DNA from: UMGS755 sp045595795
GTDB taxonomy: Bacteria > Bacillota > Clostridia > UBA1381 > UBA9506
Reading direction: 5' to 3'
DNA length: 64,000 nt
Assembly: GCA_045595795.1 (NCBI GenBank)
Contig: JAZOBC010000037.1
Coordinates: 6,931 to 70,930 of the forward strand
A program made the position numbers and the translations under genes. Positions 17,933-26,984 of this stretch are shown in pieces (the stretch's first letter is position 1; every line of letters starts with the position of its first letter). The notes under the pieces are model-generated. The model was not told the DNA's origin, did not search any database, and saw only the letters and a list, made by a program, of their open reading frames with translations.

Positions 17933-18904
17933 GTGAATGCTATGATTTTTTCTGCAGCGTTTTCCTTAATTATATGTTTATTCGTAACGCCCATTCTCAT
18001 TCCCTTTCTACGCCGTCTTAAGTTCGGCCAGAGCATTCGTGAGGAGGGTCCTGCATGGCATAAAGCAAAAAGCGGCACGCCTACCATGGGCGGCATTGCA
18101 TTTATTGTTGCATCCGTCGTTGCTGTTTTGGTAGTTATGTTCATGAACCACAGCATGCGCTATGATCTGCTCATTGCTGTCGTAACTGCACTAGCATACG
18201 GTGTTGTCGGCTTTGCCGATGACTTTATTAAAGTCGTCAAAAAGCGCAACTTAGGACTTTCTGCCAAACAAAAATTTTCTGCACAACTGCTTGTTGCTGT
18301 CTTAAGCACAGTTTCTATGAATCATTTAGGATATTTGAGTTCTGAACTTCTTATTCCTTTTGTCAATACCACGATTGACATCGAGCTTTGGATGATTCCC
18401 CTGACAATTTTGGTACAGCTCTCCGTGGTAAACAGCGTGAATTTAACCGACGGTTTGGATGGTTTAGCCTCCAGCGTAACCTTAATTGTCAGTCTTTTCT
18501 TTGGTCTATGCGCTTTTTTACTGAACTCACCAATCGGCATCTTCATTGCCGCAATTGCAGGTGGATGCCTTGGATTTTTGGTGTTTAATGCCCACCCTGC
18601 AAAAGTCTTCATGGGCGATACAGGTTCGCTGTTTTTGGGCGGCGCCATTGCCGTAACTGCCTCGTTTTTGAACCTGCCCCTTGTTTTAATTATTGTGGGC
18701 GGTGTCTATCTGATTGAGACACTCTCCGTTATTCTGCAGGTTGCTTCATTTAAGTTAACCGGCAAACGAATTTTCAAAATGAGCCCCATTCATCATCATT
18801 TTGAGATGTGCGGCTTAAATGAAACGAAAATTGTGCTTCTTTTCAGCACTGCTACTTTCATTTTGTGCATCATCGGATATTTATGTATCATGACTATATT
18901 TTAG
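17933..18904 (+). CDS. mraY: Phospho-MurNAc-pentapeptide transferase MraY
   Basis: A 323-residue polytopic membrane enzyme with about ten helices. Diagnostic motifs are GTPTMGG, FADDFIK, NLTDGLDGL, FMGDTGSL and PIHHHFE. It makes lipid I from UDP-MurNAc-pentapeptide and undecaprenyl phosphate. GTG start with the SD AAAGGAG. In many clusters murD follows; here ftsW follows directly. Confidence 0.96.
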   Translation: MNAMIFSAAFSLIICLFVTPILIPFLRRLKFGQSIREEGPAWHKAKSGTPTMGGIAFIVASVVAVLVVMFMNHSMRYDLLIAVVTALAYGVVGFADDFIKVVKKRNLGLSAKQKFSAQLLVAVLSTVSMNHLGYLSSELLIPFVNTTIDIELWMIPLTILVQLSVVNSVNLTDGLDGLASSVTLIVSLFFGLCAFLLNSPIGIFIAAIAGGCLGFLVFNAHPAKVFMGDTGSLFLGGAIAVTASFLNLPLVLIIVGGVYLIETLSVILQVASFKLTGKRIFKMSPIHHHFEMCGLNETKIVLLFSTATFILCIIGYLCIMTIF

Positions 18905-18923
18905 CATTGGGCGGTGATTTTCT

Positions 18924-20072
18924 GTGTTTGAGCAGTCCCCTAAAAAACAAAATAGCGCACAACATCTGAAAAAAACCAAGCTCACTAAATCCGGATTAGA
19001 TTTTGGCTTTTTGTTTACAGTCCTTTTGCTTCTTGCATTAGGGCTGTTAATGGTCTTTTCCGCCAGCTATCCCTATGCCTACTATTATTTTGGTGATGGT
19101 TTTTACTTCATCAAAAAACAGCTGATGTGGGCTGCCTTAGGCGGCGTTGCCATGGCTTTTACTGCGAACTTTGACTATCGAAAATACAAAAAGTTAGCGT
19201 TCCCCATCCTTGTTATCAGCGCTCTTTTACTGATTGCCGTTTTAGTGATCGGTATTGATGTAAAGGGTGCCAAACGTTGGTTAGGTGTCGGAGGCTTTAG
19301 TTTTCAGCCTTCTGAAATAGCAAAACTTGGATTGATTATCTATTTTGCTGCCAGTCTTTCTCAAATCAAAGATAAAATTAAGGAATTTAAATATTTGGTT
19401 CGTTACGGTTTGATTATGGTTCTGTTTATGGGGCTCCTTTTGCTGGAACCGCATTTTTCCATCTGTATCATCATCGGTTTGACCTTGGTGATTATGTTGG
19501 TTGTGGCAGGTGCTCGTCTCCGCTATTTCGCGCTTGTTGCAATTCCGGCCATTTGTGCCGGCGGTTTGCTGGTTGCCTTAGAGCCATACCGCTTAAAACG
19601 CTGGACAACATTTTTAGACCCGTTTTCCGATGCCTTAGGCGCAGGCTGGCAAATCATTCAGTCTTTATATGCTATCGGTTCCGGCGGTTTATTCGGGGTT
19701 GGATTTGGCAACTCGCGCCAAAAGTTTTTGTATGTTTCCGAGCCACAAAACGACTTTATTTTTTCAATCGTCTGCGAAGAACTCGGTCTCATTGGTGCTT
19801 TAGCTGTGTTGACTGTCTTCGCCGTACTTTTGTGGCGCGGTATGAAAATCGCCGTTAATGCTGCCGATTCCTTCGGTTGCTTTTTGGTTACAGGTATCAT
19901 GGCATTAGTAGGCGTTCAAACGGTACTGAACATCGCAGTTGTTACCTCATCAATCCCCACCACAGGGATTCCCCTGCCCTTCTTCTCGGCAGGTGGTTCC
20001 TCACTGCTGTTTTTAATGGCCGCTATGGGCATTGTATTAAACGTTTCAAAATTTAAGAAGCAGACTATTTAA
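18924..20072 (+). CDS. ftsW: SEDS lipid II polymerase FtsW
   Basis: A 382-residue SEDS protein with ten membrane helices. Conserved motifs are GAKRWL, FQPSEIAKL, EPHFS, GLFGVGFGNSRQK and the late PTTGIPLPFFSAGGSS. It polymerises lipid II glycan strands with the partner class B PBP. The GTG start gives MFEQSPKK and has GGCGGTGA upstream. Position and motifs favour FtsW over RodA. Confidence 0.93.
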   Translation: MFEQSPKKQNSAQHLKKTKLTKSGLDFGFLFTVLLLLALGLLMVFSASYPYAYYYFGDGFYFIKKQLMWAALGGVAMAFTANFDYRKYKKLAFPILVISALLLIAVLVIGIDVKGAKRWLGVGGFSFQPSEIAKLGLIIYFAASLSQIKDKIKEFKYLVRYGLIMVLFMGLLLLEPHFSICIIIGLTLVIMLVVAGARLRYFALVAIPAICAGGLLVALEPYRLKRWTTFLDPFSDALGAGWQIIQSLYAIGSGGLFGVGFGNSRQKFLYVSEPQNDFIFSIVCEELGLIGALAVLTVFAVLLWRGMKIAVNAADSFGCFLVTGIMALVGVQTVLNIAVVTSSIPTTGIPLPFFSAGGSSLLFLMAAMGIVLNVSKFKKQTI

Positions 20073-20091
20073 ACGTAAAGGACTGTAGCAC

Positions 20092-21180
20092 ATGAAAGTG
20101 ATTATTTCTGGCGGTGGCACAGCCGGACACATCAACCCCGCATTGGCAATCGCTGATTATTTAGCCAAAGAAAAACAGGCTGAAATTTTATTCATTGGCA
20201 CCGAAAAAGGCTTGGAAAGCCGATTGGTACCACAAGCCGGCTGGGATATCCGCTATATTGAAGTGGCCGGACTCATTCGCAAGTTAACTCCGAAAAATCT
20301 GACTGTTATCAAAAAACTGGTAACAGCCGTTTTTCGTTCCAAAAAAATCATGAAAGAATTTCGCCCCGACTTGGTCATTGGAACTGGTGGCTACGTCTGC
20401 GCTCCGGTACTGTTTGCCGCCCATAGTTTGGGTATTCCCACTGTGATTCACGAGCAAAACGTCATCCCCGGTGTCACCGTAAAGATGGCGGCAAAAACAG
20501 CAGAGCGAATCTGCATCAGTTTTCCTGAAACCACACGCTATTTAAAGCCAGGTTACGCAGATAAATGTGTGCTGACCGGTAATCCCATTCGCAGCGATAT
20601 GCTGCAGATTGACCGAATACGCGCTCGGCAAACCCTGGGGCTTGACTCAAGACCCTTTATCGTTGCTTTCGGCGGCAGTTTGGGAGCTGCCAGACTCAAC
20701 GACGCCGTTGCCGATTTTTTAAACACGCAGGATACTGCCGGTTTTCAGTTTTTGTTAGGCACCGGCCAACGATATTTTAACGAAATATCACAACGTATCA
20801 CCAAAAAAAGCACCTCCATTCGCATTGAGCCCTATATTGATAGGATGGATTTAATCATGGCGGCCGCCGATATTGTCATTGGTCGCGCCGGTGCTTTAAC
20901 CGTCAGTGAGCTTTGCGCTTTGGGGAAACCTTCCATTTTGATTCCCTCGCCCAATGTAGCACACGACCATCAAACATATAACGCCAAAAGTGTTGAAAAA
21001 GCAGGTGGTGCTTTGGTGATTTTAGATGCAGAACTAACAGGCGAGCGATTAACTGATGCTATTTCGCAGCTGTTAAGACAGCCCGAATCGTTAAAGCACA
21101 TGGCTTATAACGCCAAAAAAATCGGCATCACCGATGGTGCAAAACGGATTTGTGACACTGCTTGCAGTCTGCTCAAGTAA
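20092..21180 (+). CDS. murG: Lipid II synthase MurG
   Basis: A 362-residue GT28 glycosyltransferase. It has the N-terminal GGGTAGHINPALA loop, GTGGYVCAPV, HEQNVIPG, and the C-terminal nucleotide-sugar site GRAGALTVSELCALGKPSILIP. It adds GlcNAc to lipid I at the inner membrane face. SD AAAGGA precedes the ATG. Confidence 0.96.
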   Translation: MKVIISGGGTAGHINPALAIADYLAKEKQAEILFIGTEKGLESRLVPQAGWDIRYIEVAGLIRKLTPKNLTVIKKLVTAVFRSKKIMKEFRPDLVIGTGGYVCAPVLFAAHSLGIPTVIHEQNVIPGVTVKMAAKTAERICISFPETTRYLKPGYADKCVLTGNPIRSDMLQIDRIRARQTLGLDSRPFIVAFGGSLGAARLNDAVADFLNTQDTAGFQFLLGTGQRYFNEISQRITKKSTSIRIEPYIDRMDLIMAAADIVIGRAGALTVSELCALGKPSILIPSPNVAHDHQTYNAKSVEKAGGALVILDAELTGERLTDAISQLLRQPESLKHMAYNAKKIGITDGAKRICDTACSLLK

Positions 21181-21293
21181 TAACAAAAAGGAATTGTAGC
21201 AAACCGACCGGCATTGCATATTATGATATTGTAATCGTTTTCGTTTCGGTAAGAAAAAGTTTTCTTGCCAGCAGTATCAGGAGGTGTAAGTTT

Positions 21294-22547
21294 ATGAGCA
21301 GGTTGGTGATTGAGGGTGGCGCGCCGCTTCGCGGCACACTCGCCGTTCAAGGCTCAAAAAATGCCGTGCTGCCCATATTAGCTGCGTCAATTTTATGTAA
21401 AGACGGTGTGACCGTCATTCAAAACTGTCCCCATTTGCGAGATGTTGAAACCACAATAAAGATCCTGCGATGTTTAGGTGCTAAGGTAAGGCGCAACGAC
21501 CACACCATCACGATTGATGCAACAGGACATTTAAGACATAGAATTCCCAAAAAATTGATGCTCAGGCTTCGTTCGTCCATCATTTTTATGGGCGCTATTA
21601 CAGCACGGAATCACAAGGCAAAAATCTCCGCACCGGGCGGTTGTGAATTAGGAGCAAGACCCATTGATCTACATATCAAAGCACTACGCGATCTCGGTTG
21701 CTCGATTGAAGAAAAGCGAAACTTTCTTCATGTGAACGGAAAAGAGTTAAAAAGCGCCATGCTGACACTTGCCTTCCCGAGCGTGGGAGCAACAGAAAAC
21801 ATTATGCTCGCAAGTTGCTTGAGTTCCGGCGTTACGAAAATTGAAAATGCGGCTTGTGAGCCCGAAATTGTGGATCTCGCCAACTTTCTAAACGCAATGG
21901 GTGCTAAAATTGAGGGCGCAGGCACTTCGCGAATCACAATCACCGGCGTGAGTGCTCTACACGCAACAGAATATACCATTATGCCGGATCGAATTGCCGC
22001 CATCACATACTTGTGTTGCGCCGCCGTAACCGGCGGATCAATCTCCTTGAAAAATACTGTGCCGGCACACCTTGAGTCAGCTCTCTCATGTCTGGCACAA
22101 TGCGGTTGTCATGTAGAAGCCGAAGCGGATGTCATCAGACTGACAGCGCCCAAAAAGCTCTCTGCCATCCCGCTGATTGAAACGACGCCCTATCCCGGTT
22201 TCCCCACGGATGCACAATCCCTGTTTTTAGCACTGCTTTCCACCGCAGAAGGAAAGAGCATCATCAAAGAACAGATTTTCGAAAGTCGTTTTCGCACAGC
22301 CGATGAACTTGCGAAAATGGGTGCTGATATCCGAATTGACATGAGTACCGCAACCGTTACCGGAAAAACACGGCTCTCCGGTGCCAATGTCAGTGCAACG
22401 GATTTGCGTTGTGGTGCTGCTTTAATCATTGCTGCACTTGCTGCAGATGGCATAACAGAAATTCAAAATGTATGCTATATTGACAGAGGCTACGAAGCCC
22501 CGGAGGAATGTTTAAAACTTCTGGGCGCTACCATAGAACGAATTTAG
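21294..22547 (+). CDS. murA: UDP-GlcNAc 1-carboxyvinyltransferase MurA
   Basis: A 417-residue enzyme of the EPSP-synthase fold. It has KNAVLPILAAS near the start and SAPGGCELGARPIDLH further on; the equivalent of the loop after RSSIIFMGAITAR would carry the catalytic residue. The segment reads TARNHKAKIS where many MurA enzymes have the fosfomycin-reactive Cys in a GGCAIG context, so the exact catalytic residue needs alignment. The start is the ATG at 21294 with AGGAGGTG upstream; a longer frame from 21162 overlaps murG. Having murA here is less common than murD/murC. Confidence 0.9.
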   Translation: MSRLVIEGGAPLRGTLAVQGSKNAVLPILAASILCKDGVTVIQNCPHLRDVETTIKILRCLGAKVRRNDHTITIDATGHLRHRIPKKLMLRLRSSIIFMGAITARNHKAKISAPGGCELGARPIDLHIKALRDLGCSIEEKRNFLHVNGKELKSAMLTLAFPSVGATENIMLASCLSSGVTKIENAACEPEIVDLANFLNAMGAKIEGAGTSRITITGVSALHATEYTIMPDRIAAITYLCCAAVTGGSISLKNTVPAHLESALSCLAQCGCHVEAEADVIRLTAPKKLSAIPLIETTPYPGFPTDAQSLFLALLSTAEGKSIIKEQIFESRFRTADELAKMGADIRIDMSTATVTGKTRLSGANVSATDLRCGAALIIAALAADGITEIQNVCYIDRGYEAPEECLKLLGATIERI

Positions 22548-22569
22548 TTGTTAGGAAAGGTTTAAGCCA

Positions 22570-23499
22570 ATGAAAAGGTCTCAAGACCCCAAAAAGAAAA
22601 AAAAGATTAAAAAAGCTGTTTGGCGTAGGCGTGTACTGCTCCTGCTTTTGCTGATGGCCACTATCATCAGCATTTGCTTGTTCACGCCTATTTTCAACGT
22701 CAAGACGGTAGAAGTTGTCGGCATACAAACAATTACAGAGGAACAAATCCTGCAGGCAGCCGCCATTCCAACAGAAATCAACATATTTAAAATCAGAGCT
22801 CGTGCTGCAAGCAAGGCAATCCGTAAGATTCCCGAGGTGGAATCGGTCAAAATCCGTCGTATTCTTCCCGGAAAAGTCAGACTGGAAATTGTTGAAACAC
22901 AACCTGCTTTATACTTTCCTTATTTAAATGGATTTGTTACAACCAACGTAAACGGTCGTGTTATGGGAATTTTCGACAGCGAAGCAGAGCTGAATTTACT
23001 AAAAATTACAGGATTGGAAATAAAAAAAGCCGAAATTTGCAAAAAAATAGCTGTACAAGACACGGTTACATTTGATATAATAATAGAAACGATGCAACAG
23101 TTTCAATCGGCAGGACTGCTTCCCGAAATCCGTTCCTGCCACTTTGATAACCTTTCTGATTTTCAAATGTACCTTTTTGATGGCACAAAAATTATTTTCG
23201 GAAAAACAACCGATATGGAATATAAACTTTCCGTTCTTATGAAGGTTTTAGAGCAGGTAAACCGTACCGAAGGCGCATATATTGATTTGACCACACCTGA
23301 ACGCACTGTGTATGGCATACTCCAGCCGGAACAACCCGAACCCGAAGAAGGTAGTGAATCAGAAGAGTCTACAGAAACTGAGGAAAACTTGCAGGAAGAA
23401 AGCGACACCTCAGAAACTGACATTGAAACAAGTGATCATGATGAAGATGAAACCGGGCAGAGTGAAAGTGAGGATTTGGCGGAATCATCCGAAGCATGA
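22570..23499 (+). CDS. ftsQ: Cell division protein FtsQ/DivIB
   Basis: A 309-residue bitopic protein: a very basic cytoplasmic tail, a membrane helix at about residues 22-45, then a POTRA domain opening with FNVKTVEVVGIQTITEEQI, followed by the beta domain. The last ~55 residues are Glu/Ser/Asp-rich and low complexity, as in several DivIB proteins. It recruits and regulates septal wall synthases with FtsL. Confidence 0.9.
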   Translation: MKRSQDPKKKKKIKKAVWRRRVLLLLLLMATIISICLFTPIFNVKTVEVVGIQTITEEQILQAAAIPTEINIFKIRARAASKAIRKIPEVESVKIRRILPGKVRLEIVETQPALYFPYLNGFVTTNVNGRVMGIFDSEAELNLLKITGLEIKKAEICKKIAVQDTVTFDIIIETMQQFQSAGLLPEIRSCHFDNLSDFQMYLFDGTKIIFGKTTDMEYKLSVLMKVLEQVNRTEGAYIDLTTPERTVYGILQPEQPEPEEGSESEESTETEENLQEESDTSETDIETSDHDEDETGQSESEDLAESSEA

Positions 23500-23543
23500 C
23501 CAAATCGATAGGATAAAGGTAAGCAAAAAAGGAGACTGTAACC

Positions 23544-24299
23544 ATGTTGAAGGATCATAAAACGCAAATCATCATCGGATTTGTCGTTTTGGTGTTGAGT
23601 TTTCTCGTCGCCCTACAATTTAAAAGCGTAATGGTACAGAAAGAACAAAGCAGCGTGCACAATTTGCGCGTTGATGAATTGCTTAGTGAGTTAAACAAAG
23701 AACGCGCTGTCAACGAGGATTATAAAAAACAAATCGAAACCTATCAAAACGATATTGCACGCTATAGGGAGGATGCTGAGCAAAATAGTGGTTATTCAAA
23801 ATTTCTCTCTGAGCAGCTAAAACGTGCTGAGATTGCGGCAGGCTTTGTTGACGTCAAAGGTCCCGGCATTACCATCACGCTCAGCGATATTGATAACCGA
23901 AAAGCACAAGATGCTCTGCTTGCTTCGAATGAAATGCTGATTCATGATGAGGATCTGCGTCGCATCATCAATGAGCTCTGCGCCGCCGGTGCTGAAGCCA
24001 TTTGCGTCAACGAAAGTCGCATCATCAGTACCAGCGCGATTCGTTGCGTTGGTCCTACTATTTTGGTAAACGACACCAAAATGGCACCGCCTTACATAAT
24101 AAAGGCAATTGGAAAATCCGACCAGTTAGAAGCCTCTATGAATCTGCATGGTGGCGTGATTGATAATTTAAAGGTATGGGGATTTTCTATCACCACCAGC
24201 AAAAGCGAGGAACTTCTCATTCCCAAATATAGCGGTGCTGTGAACTTTTCCAGCGCAACTGTGGCAAATGCACCGACAGAGGAGGAAAAAAGCGAATGA
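23544..24299 (+). CDS. DUF881 family division-associated protein
   Basis: A 251-residue protein with an N-terminal membrane helix (about 8-25), a coiled coil (about 35-85), then the DUF881 domain with VKGPGITITLSD, VNDLRRIINEL-like text and GAEAICVNESRI. In Firmicutes and Actinobacteria, DUF881 genes sit beside sbp between ftsQ and ftsZ, as here; the function is unknown. It overlaps sbp by 4 bases. Confidence 0.88.
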   Translation: MLKDHKTQIIIGFVVLVLSFLVALQFKSVMVQKEQSSVHNLRVDELLSELNKERAVNEDYKKQIETYQNDIARYREDAEQNSGYSKFLSEQLKRAEIAAGFVDVKGPGITITLSDIDNRKAQDALLASNEMLIHDEDLRRIINELCAAGAEAICVNESRIISTSAIRCVGPTILVNDTKMAPPYIIKAIGKSDQLEASMNLHGGVIDNLKVWGFSITTSKSEELLIPKYSGAVNFSSATVANAPTEEEKSE

Positions 24300-24655
24300 T
24301 CATTGTTGTTTGCGTCTTAGTCGGTATAACGGCAGGCGTTTTATTCCCATATAACATCCCCTCTGCACATTCCCAGTACATTGCTATGGTGATTTTAGCA
24401 ATGCTCGATTCTTTATTTGGTGCAGCTTCTGCCGCAACAAGAAAAAGTTTTGACTTAAGAACTTTTATTTCCGGGTTCATTTGTAACAGTTTGTTGGCTG
24501 CTCTTCTCACCTATTTAGGAAACAAACTGGGTGTTGATTTGTATTTAGTGGCACTTTTGGTCTTCGGAACACGACTTTTTTCGAACTTTTCCACAATAAG
24601 ACGCTACTTTATAGAGCAATTTAGCACAAAAATTAAAAAAAAGCTTTGTAATTGA
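24296..24655 (+). CDS. sbp: Small basic protein Sbp (DUF1290)
   Basis: A 119-residue membrane protein with about three helices and a basic C-terminus. The GVLFPYNIP opening and AMLDSLFGAASA match the Sbp family, which co-occurs with DUF881 in division clusters. Its biochemical role is unknown. It is the last gene before the ftsZ promoter. Confidence 0.85.
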   Translation: MIIVVCVLVGITAGVLFPYNIPSAHSQYIAMVILAMLDSLFGAASAATRKSFDLRTFISGFICNSLLAALLTYLGNKLGVDLYLVALLVFGTRLFSNFSTIRRYFIEQFSTKIKKKLCN

Positions 24656-24665
24656 AAATTTATAC

Positions 24666-24695
24666 TTGTGTAATCATACTGTAATATGTTATAAT
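24666..24695 (+). promoter_or_regulatory. Probable internal promoter for ftsZ
   Basis: TTGTGT (24666-24671), an 18-base spacer, TATAAT (24690-24695), about 120 bases ahead of ftsZ in the longest gap within the cluster. A second TATAAT at 24708 has no good -35 box. Confidence 0.55.
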
Positions 24696-24818
24696 GATAC
24701 TTAGTAGTATAATATATGTGGGTTTATGGAATTTTTTCAAAAAAATAATATATAAACTCATATTGATTTACATAAAAAGTCGGGGCAAGACCTCGAACAA
24801 AAGAGGAGGAAACAAAAG

Positions 24819-25946
24819 GTGATTGAATTCGATAACGATGCTCTGAAAAACAATCGCGTAGAACAAATTAAGGTAATCGGTGTTGGCGGCGGTGGTAACA
24901 ACGCTGTGAACAGAATGATTGATTACGGTGTCAAGAATGTAGACTTTATTGCAGTAAATACGGACAAACGTGCTCTCTTTATGTCCCAGGCTCCTGTAAA
25001 AATTCAGATTGGTGAAAAACTGACAAAGGGTTTGGGCGCAGGTGCTGATCCTGAGGTTGGTCAAAAGGCCGCAGAAGAAAGCCGTGAAGAAGTTGCACAG
25101 GCAATCGCAGGCAGCGATATGGTATTTGTAACGGCCGGCATGGGCGGTGGTACCGGTACCGGTGCTGCTCCGATGGTCGCATCCATTGCAAGAGAAATGG
25201 GCATTTTAACCGTTGGTATCGTTACAAAGCCTTTTGCATTTGAAGGCCGTCAGAGAATGGCTCGCGCTGAAGAAGGTATTTTGGAATTGAAAAACGCTGT
25301 TGATGCTTTGGTTACAATTCCCAACGACAGACTGTTGCAGATTTCTAATCAGCACACAACCTTAGTTGATGCCTTTAAAATGGCTGATGACGTACTGCGT
25401 CAGGGCGTTCAAGGTATTTCCGATTTAATTTCCGGTCCCGGATACATAAACTTAGACTTTGCCGATGTTGTGAAAATCATGAAAAACACCGGTATTGCAC
25501 ACATGGGTGTTGGTCGTGCTTCCGGCGAAAAGCGTGCTGAAGAAGCTGTTCGTGCAGCCATCCAGAGCCCGCTGCTTGAAACCTCTATTGATGGTGCAAG
25601 AGGCGTGCTGATTAACATCACCGGTGGTTCTGACCTGGGTCTGTTTGAAATTAACAGCGCTGCTGAACTGGTAACAGAGGCTGCTGATCCGAATGCTAAC
25701 ATCATCTTTGGTGCAGCACTTGACGAATCCTTACAGGATGAGATCATCATCACCGTTATCGCTACCGGCTTTGAAGGTTTCCCCAATAAAGCAGGCAAAG
25801 GCATAGACGGTTTTATGAAAGCCCCCTTCTTAGGTGGTAGCGCAGTTGCTACAGCCACTGAAAAACCTTTCTTCACCAAGCCGGCAGAAGATACTGCCGA
25901 TAAGGGCATTAACGTTCCCGATTGGATGATGAAGGACAAGTTCTAA
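24819..25946 (+). CDS. ftsZ: Cell division GTPase FtsZ
   Basis: A 375-residue tubulin homologue. VIGVGGGGNNAVNRM, the GTP signature GGGTGTGAAP, and the synergy loop NLDFADV are all present. It forms the Z-ring at midcell. The start is a GTG with AGAGGAGG upstream. The C-terminal linker is very short (about 40 residues) and ends in NVPDWMMKDKF, a recognisable version of the conserved tail that binds FtsA/SepF. No ftsA lies in this cluster. Confidence 0.97.
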   Translation: MIEFDNDALKNNRVEQIKVIGVGGGGNNAVNRMIDYGVKNVDFIAVNTDKRALFMSQAPVKIQIGEKLTKGLGAGADPEVGQKAAEESREEVAQAIAGSDMVFVTAGMGGGTGTGAAPMVASIAREMGILTVGIVTKPFAFEGRQRMARAEEGILELKNAVDALVTIPNDRLLQISNQHTTLVDAFKMADDVLRQGVQGISDLISGPGYINLDFADVVKIMKNTGIAHMGVGRASGEKRAEEAVRAAIQSPLLETSIDGARGVLINITGGSDLGLFEINSAAELVTEAADPNANIIFGAALDESLQDEIIITVIATGFEGFPNKAGKGIDGFMKAPFLGGSAVATATEKPFFTKPAEDTADKGINVPDWMMKDKF

Positions 25947-25978
25947 AAAAGTAAGTTGCCAAAGAGCATAAAAAAAGC

Positions 25979-26010
25979 AGAGTTTCGGAAAATAGAAACT
26001 CTCCTTTTTT
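25979..26010. terminator. Bidirectional terminator between ftsZ and truA
   Basis: An 8-bp stem AGAGTTTC/GAAACTCT is flanked by A6 on the left and T6 on the right, so it can end ftsZ on the plus strand and truA on the minus strand. Confidence 0.88.
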
Positions 26011-26055
26011 ACGTTTACATTCTTTACTTCTTTCTGCGTCAATTGCACAACCTTT

Positions 26056-26802
26056 TTACATCTTTTTATTGTAGTAAACTTTAACCAGTTGCAATCCCTT
26101 AGCAGGCAAGGTCGGACCAGCCAGTTCTCTGCTCTTTTCTTGCAAGATTGTATCAATCACACTCACATCTTTTTTCCCGAGTCCGATTTCATAAAGTGTT
26201 CCGACAAGAATCCGAACCATGTGATGCAAAAATCCGCTACCACTAATTTGAAATGTAATAAGACCGTCTTGCTCACGAATCTGAATATCATATATCGTAC
26301 GAACCGTCGATTTCTTCGTCCTGCCCACCGAACTAAAACCCTTAAAATCATGGGTTCCTAACAACTTTTCTGCCGCCATTAACATCATAGAAACTTCGGG
26401 TCGTCCTTGTGCATGAAACACATATTTGCGCATGAACACATCAGGCTTCTTCGTTGCCATTTGATAGACATAGGTTTTTGAAACAGCATGTAAGCGACTA
26501 TGAAAACGCATGTCAACTTCGGTTATGCTGCCTACGACAATATCTTCAGGTAAATAATGATTTAAATATGCCATAATCTCATCACTTGTCTGATCCGTTT
26601 CACATTTAAAATTCGCTGTTTGTTCTTGAGCATGAACACCGGCATCGGTACGCCCTGATGCAACAATTTCAACGGAGTGTCCGCACATTTTAGAAAGAAC
26701 AGCTTCAAACTTCTCCTGAATGGTGTTGCCGGTATTACTCTGTCGTTGCCAACCATTGTACCGCGTGCCGTCATATTGAACTGTTATCTGATAATTCTTC
26801 AT
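26056..26802 (-). CDS. truA: tRNA pseudouridine synthase A
   Basis: A 248-residue TruA. The catalytic Asp is in ASGRTDAGVHAQ (about residue 52). YDGTRYNGWQRQ and FLHHMVRILVGTL are further signatures. It converts U38-U40 in the anticodon arm of tRNAs to pseudouridine. Convergent with ftsZ and transcribed from its own promoter. Confidence 0.96.
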   Translation of the reverse strand: MKNYQITVQYDGTRYNGWQRQSNTGNTIQEKFEAVLSKMCGHSVEIVASGRTDAGVHAQEQTANFKCETDQTSDEIMAYLNHYLPEDIVVGSITEVDMRFHSRLHAVSKTYVYQMATKKPDVFMRKYVFHAQGRPEVSMMLMAAEKLLGTHDFKGFSSVGRTKKSTVRTIYDIQIREQDGLITFQISGSGFLHHMVRILVGTLYEIGLGKKDVSVIDTILQEKSRELAGPTLPAKGLQLVKVYYNKKM

Positions 26803-26835
26803 GGCTTCTCCTCTGCCCTTTTTTCATATAAATTT

Positions 26836-26864
26836 ATTATGTCACAGAAAACTGTCATTGTCAA
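26836..26864 (-). promoter_or_regulatory. Promoter of truA
   Basis: On the minus strand: TTGACA (26859-26864), a 17-base spacer, CATAAT (26836-26841), about 35 bases ahead of the ATG. Confidence 0.85.
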
Positions 26865-26984
26865 CTTCTCCAACTGATTTTTGCACACTATAGCTAAGCA
26901 AATATCTTGCATTTTGTTCCAGTGAGTGATATCATAATAGTAGATATAAAACATGTAAAAAACCCTTATATAAGGAGATATCCT

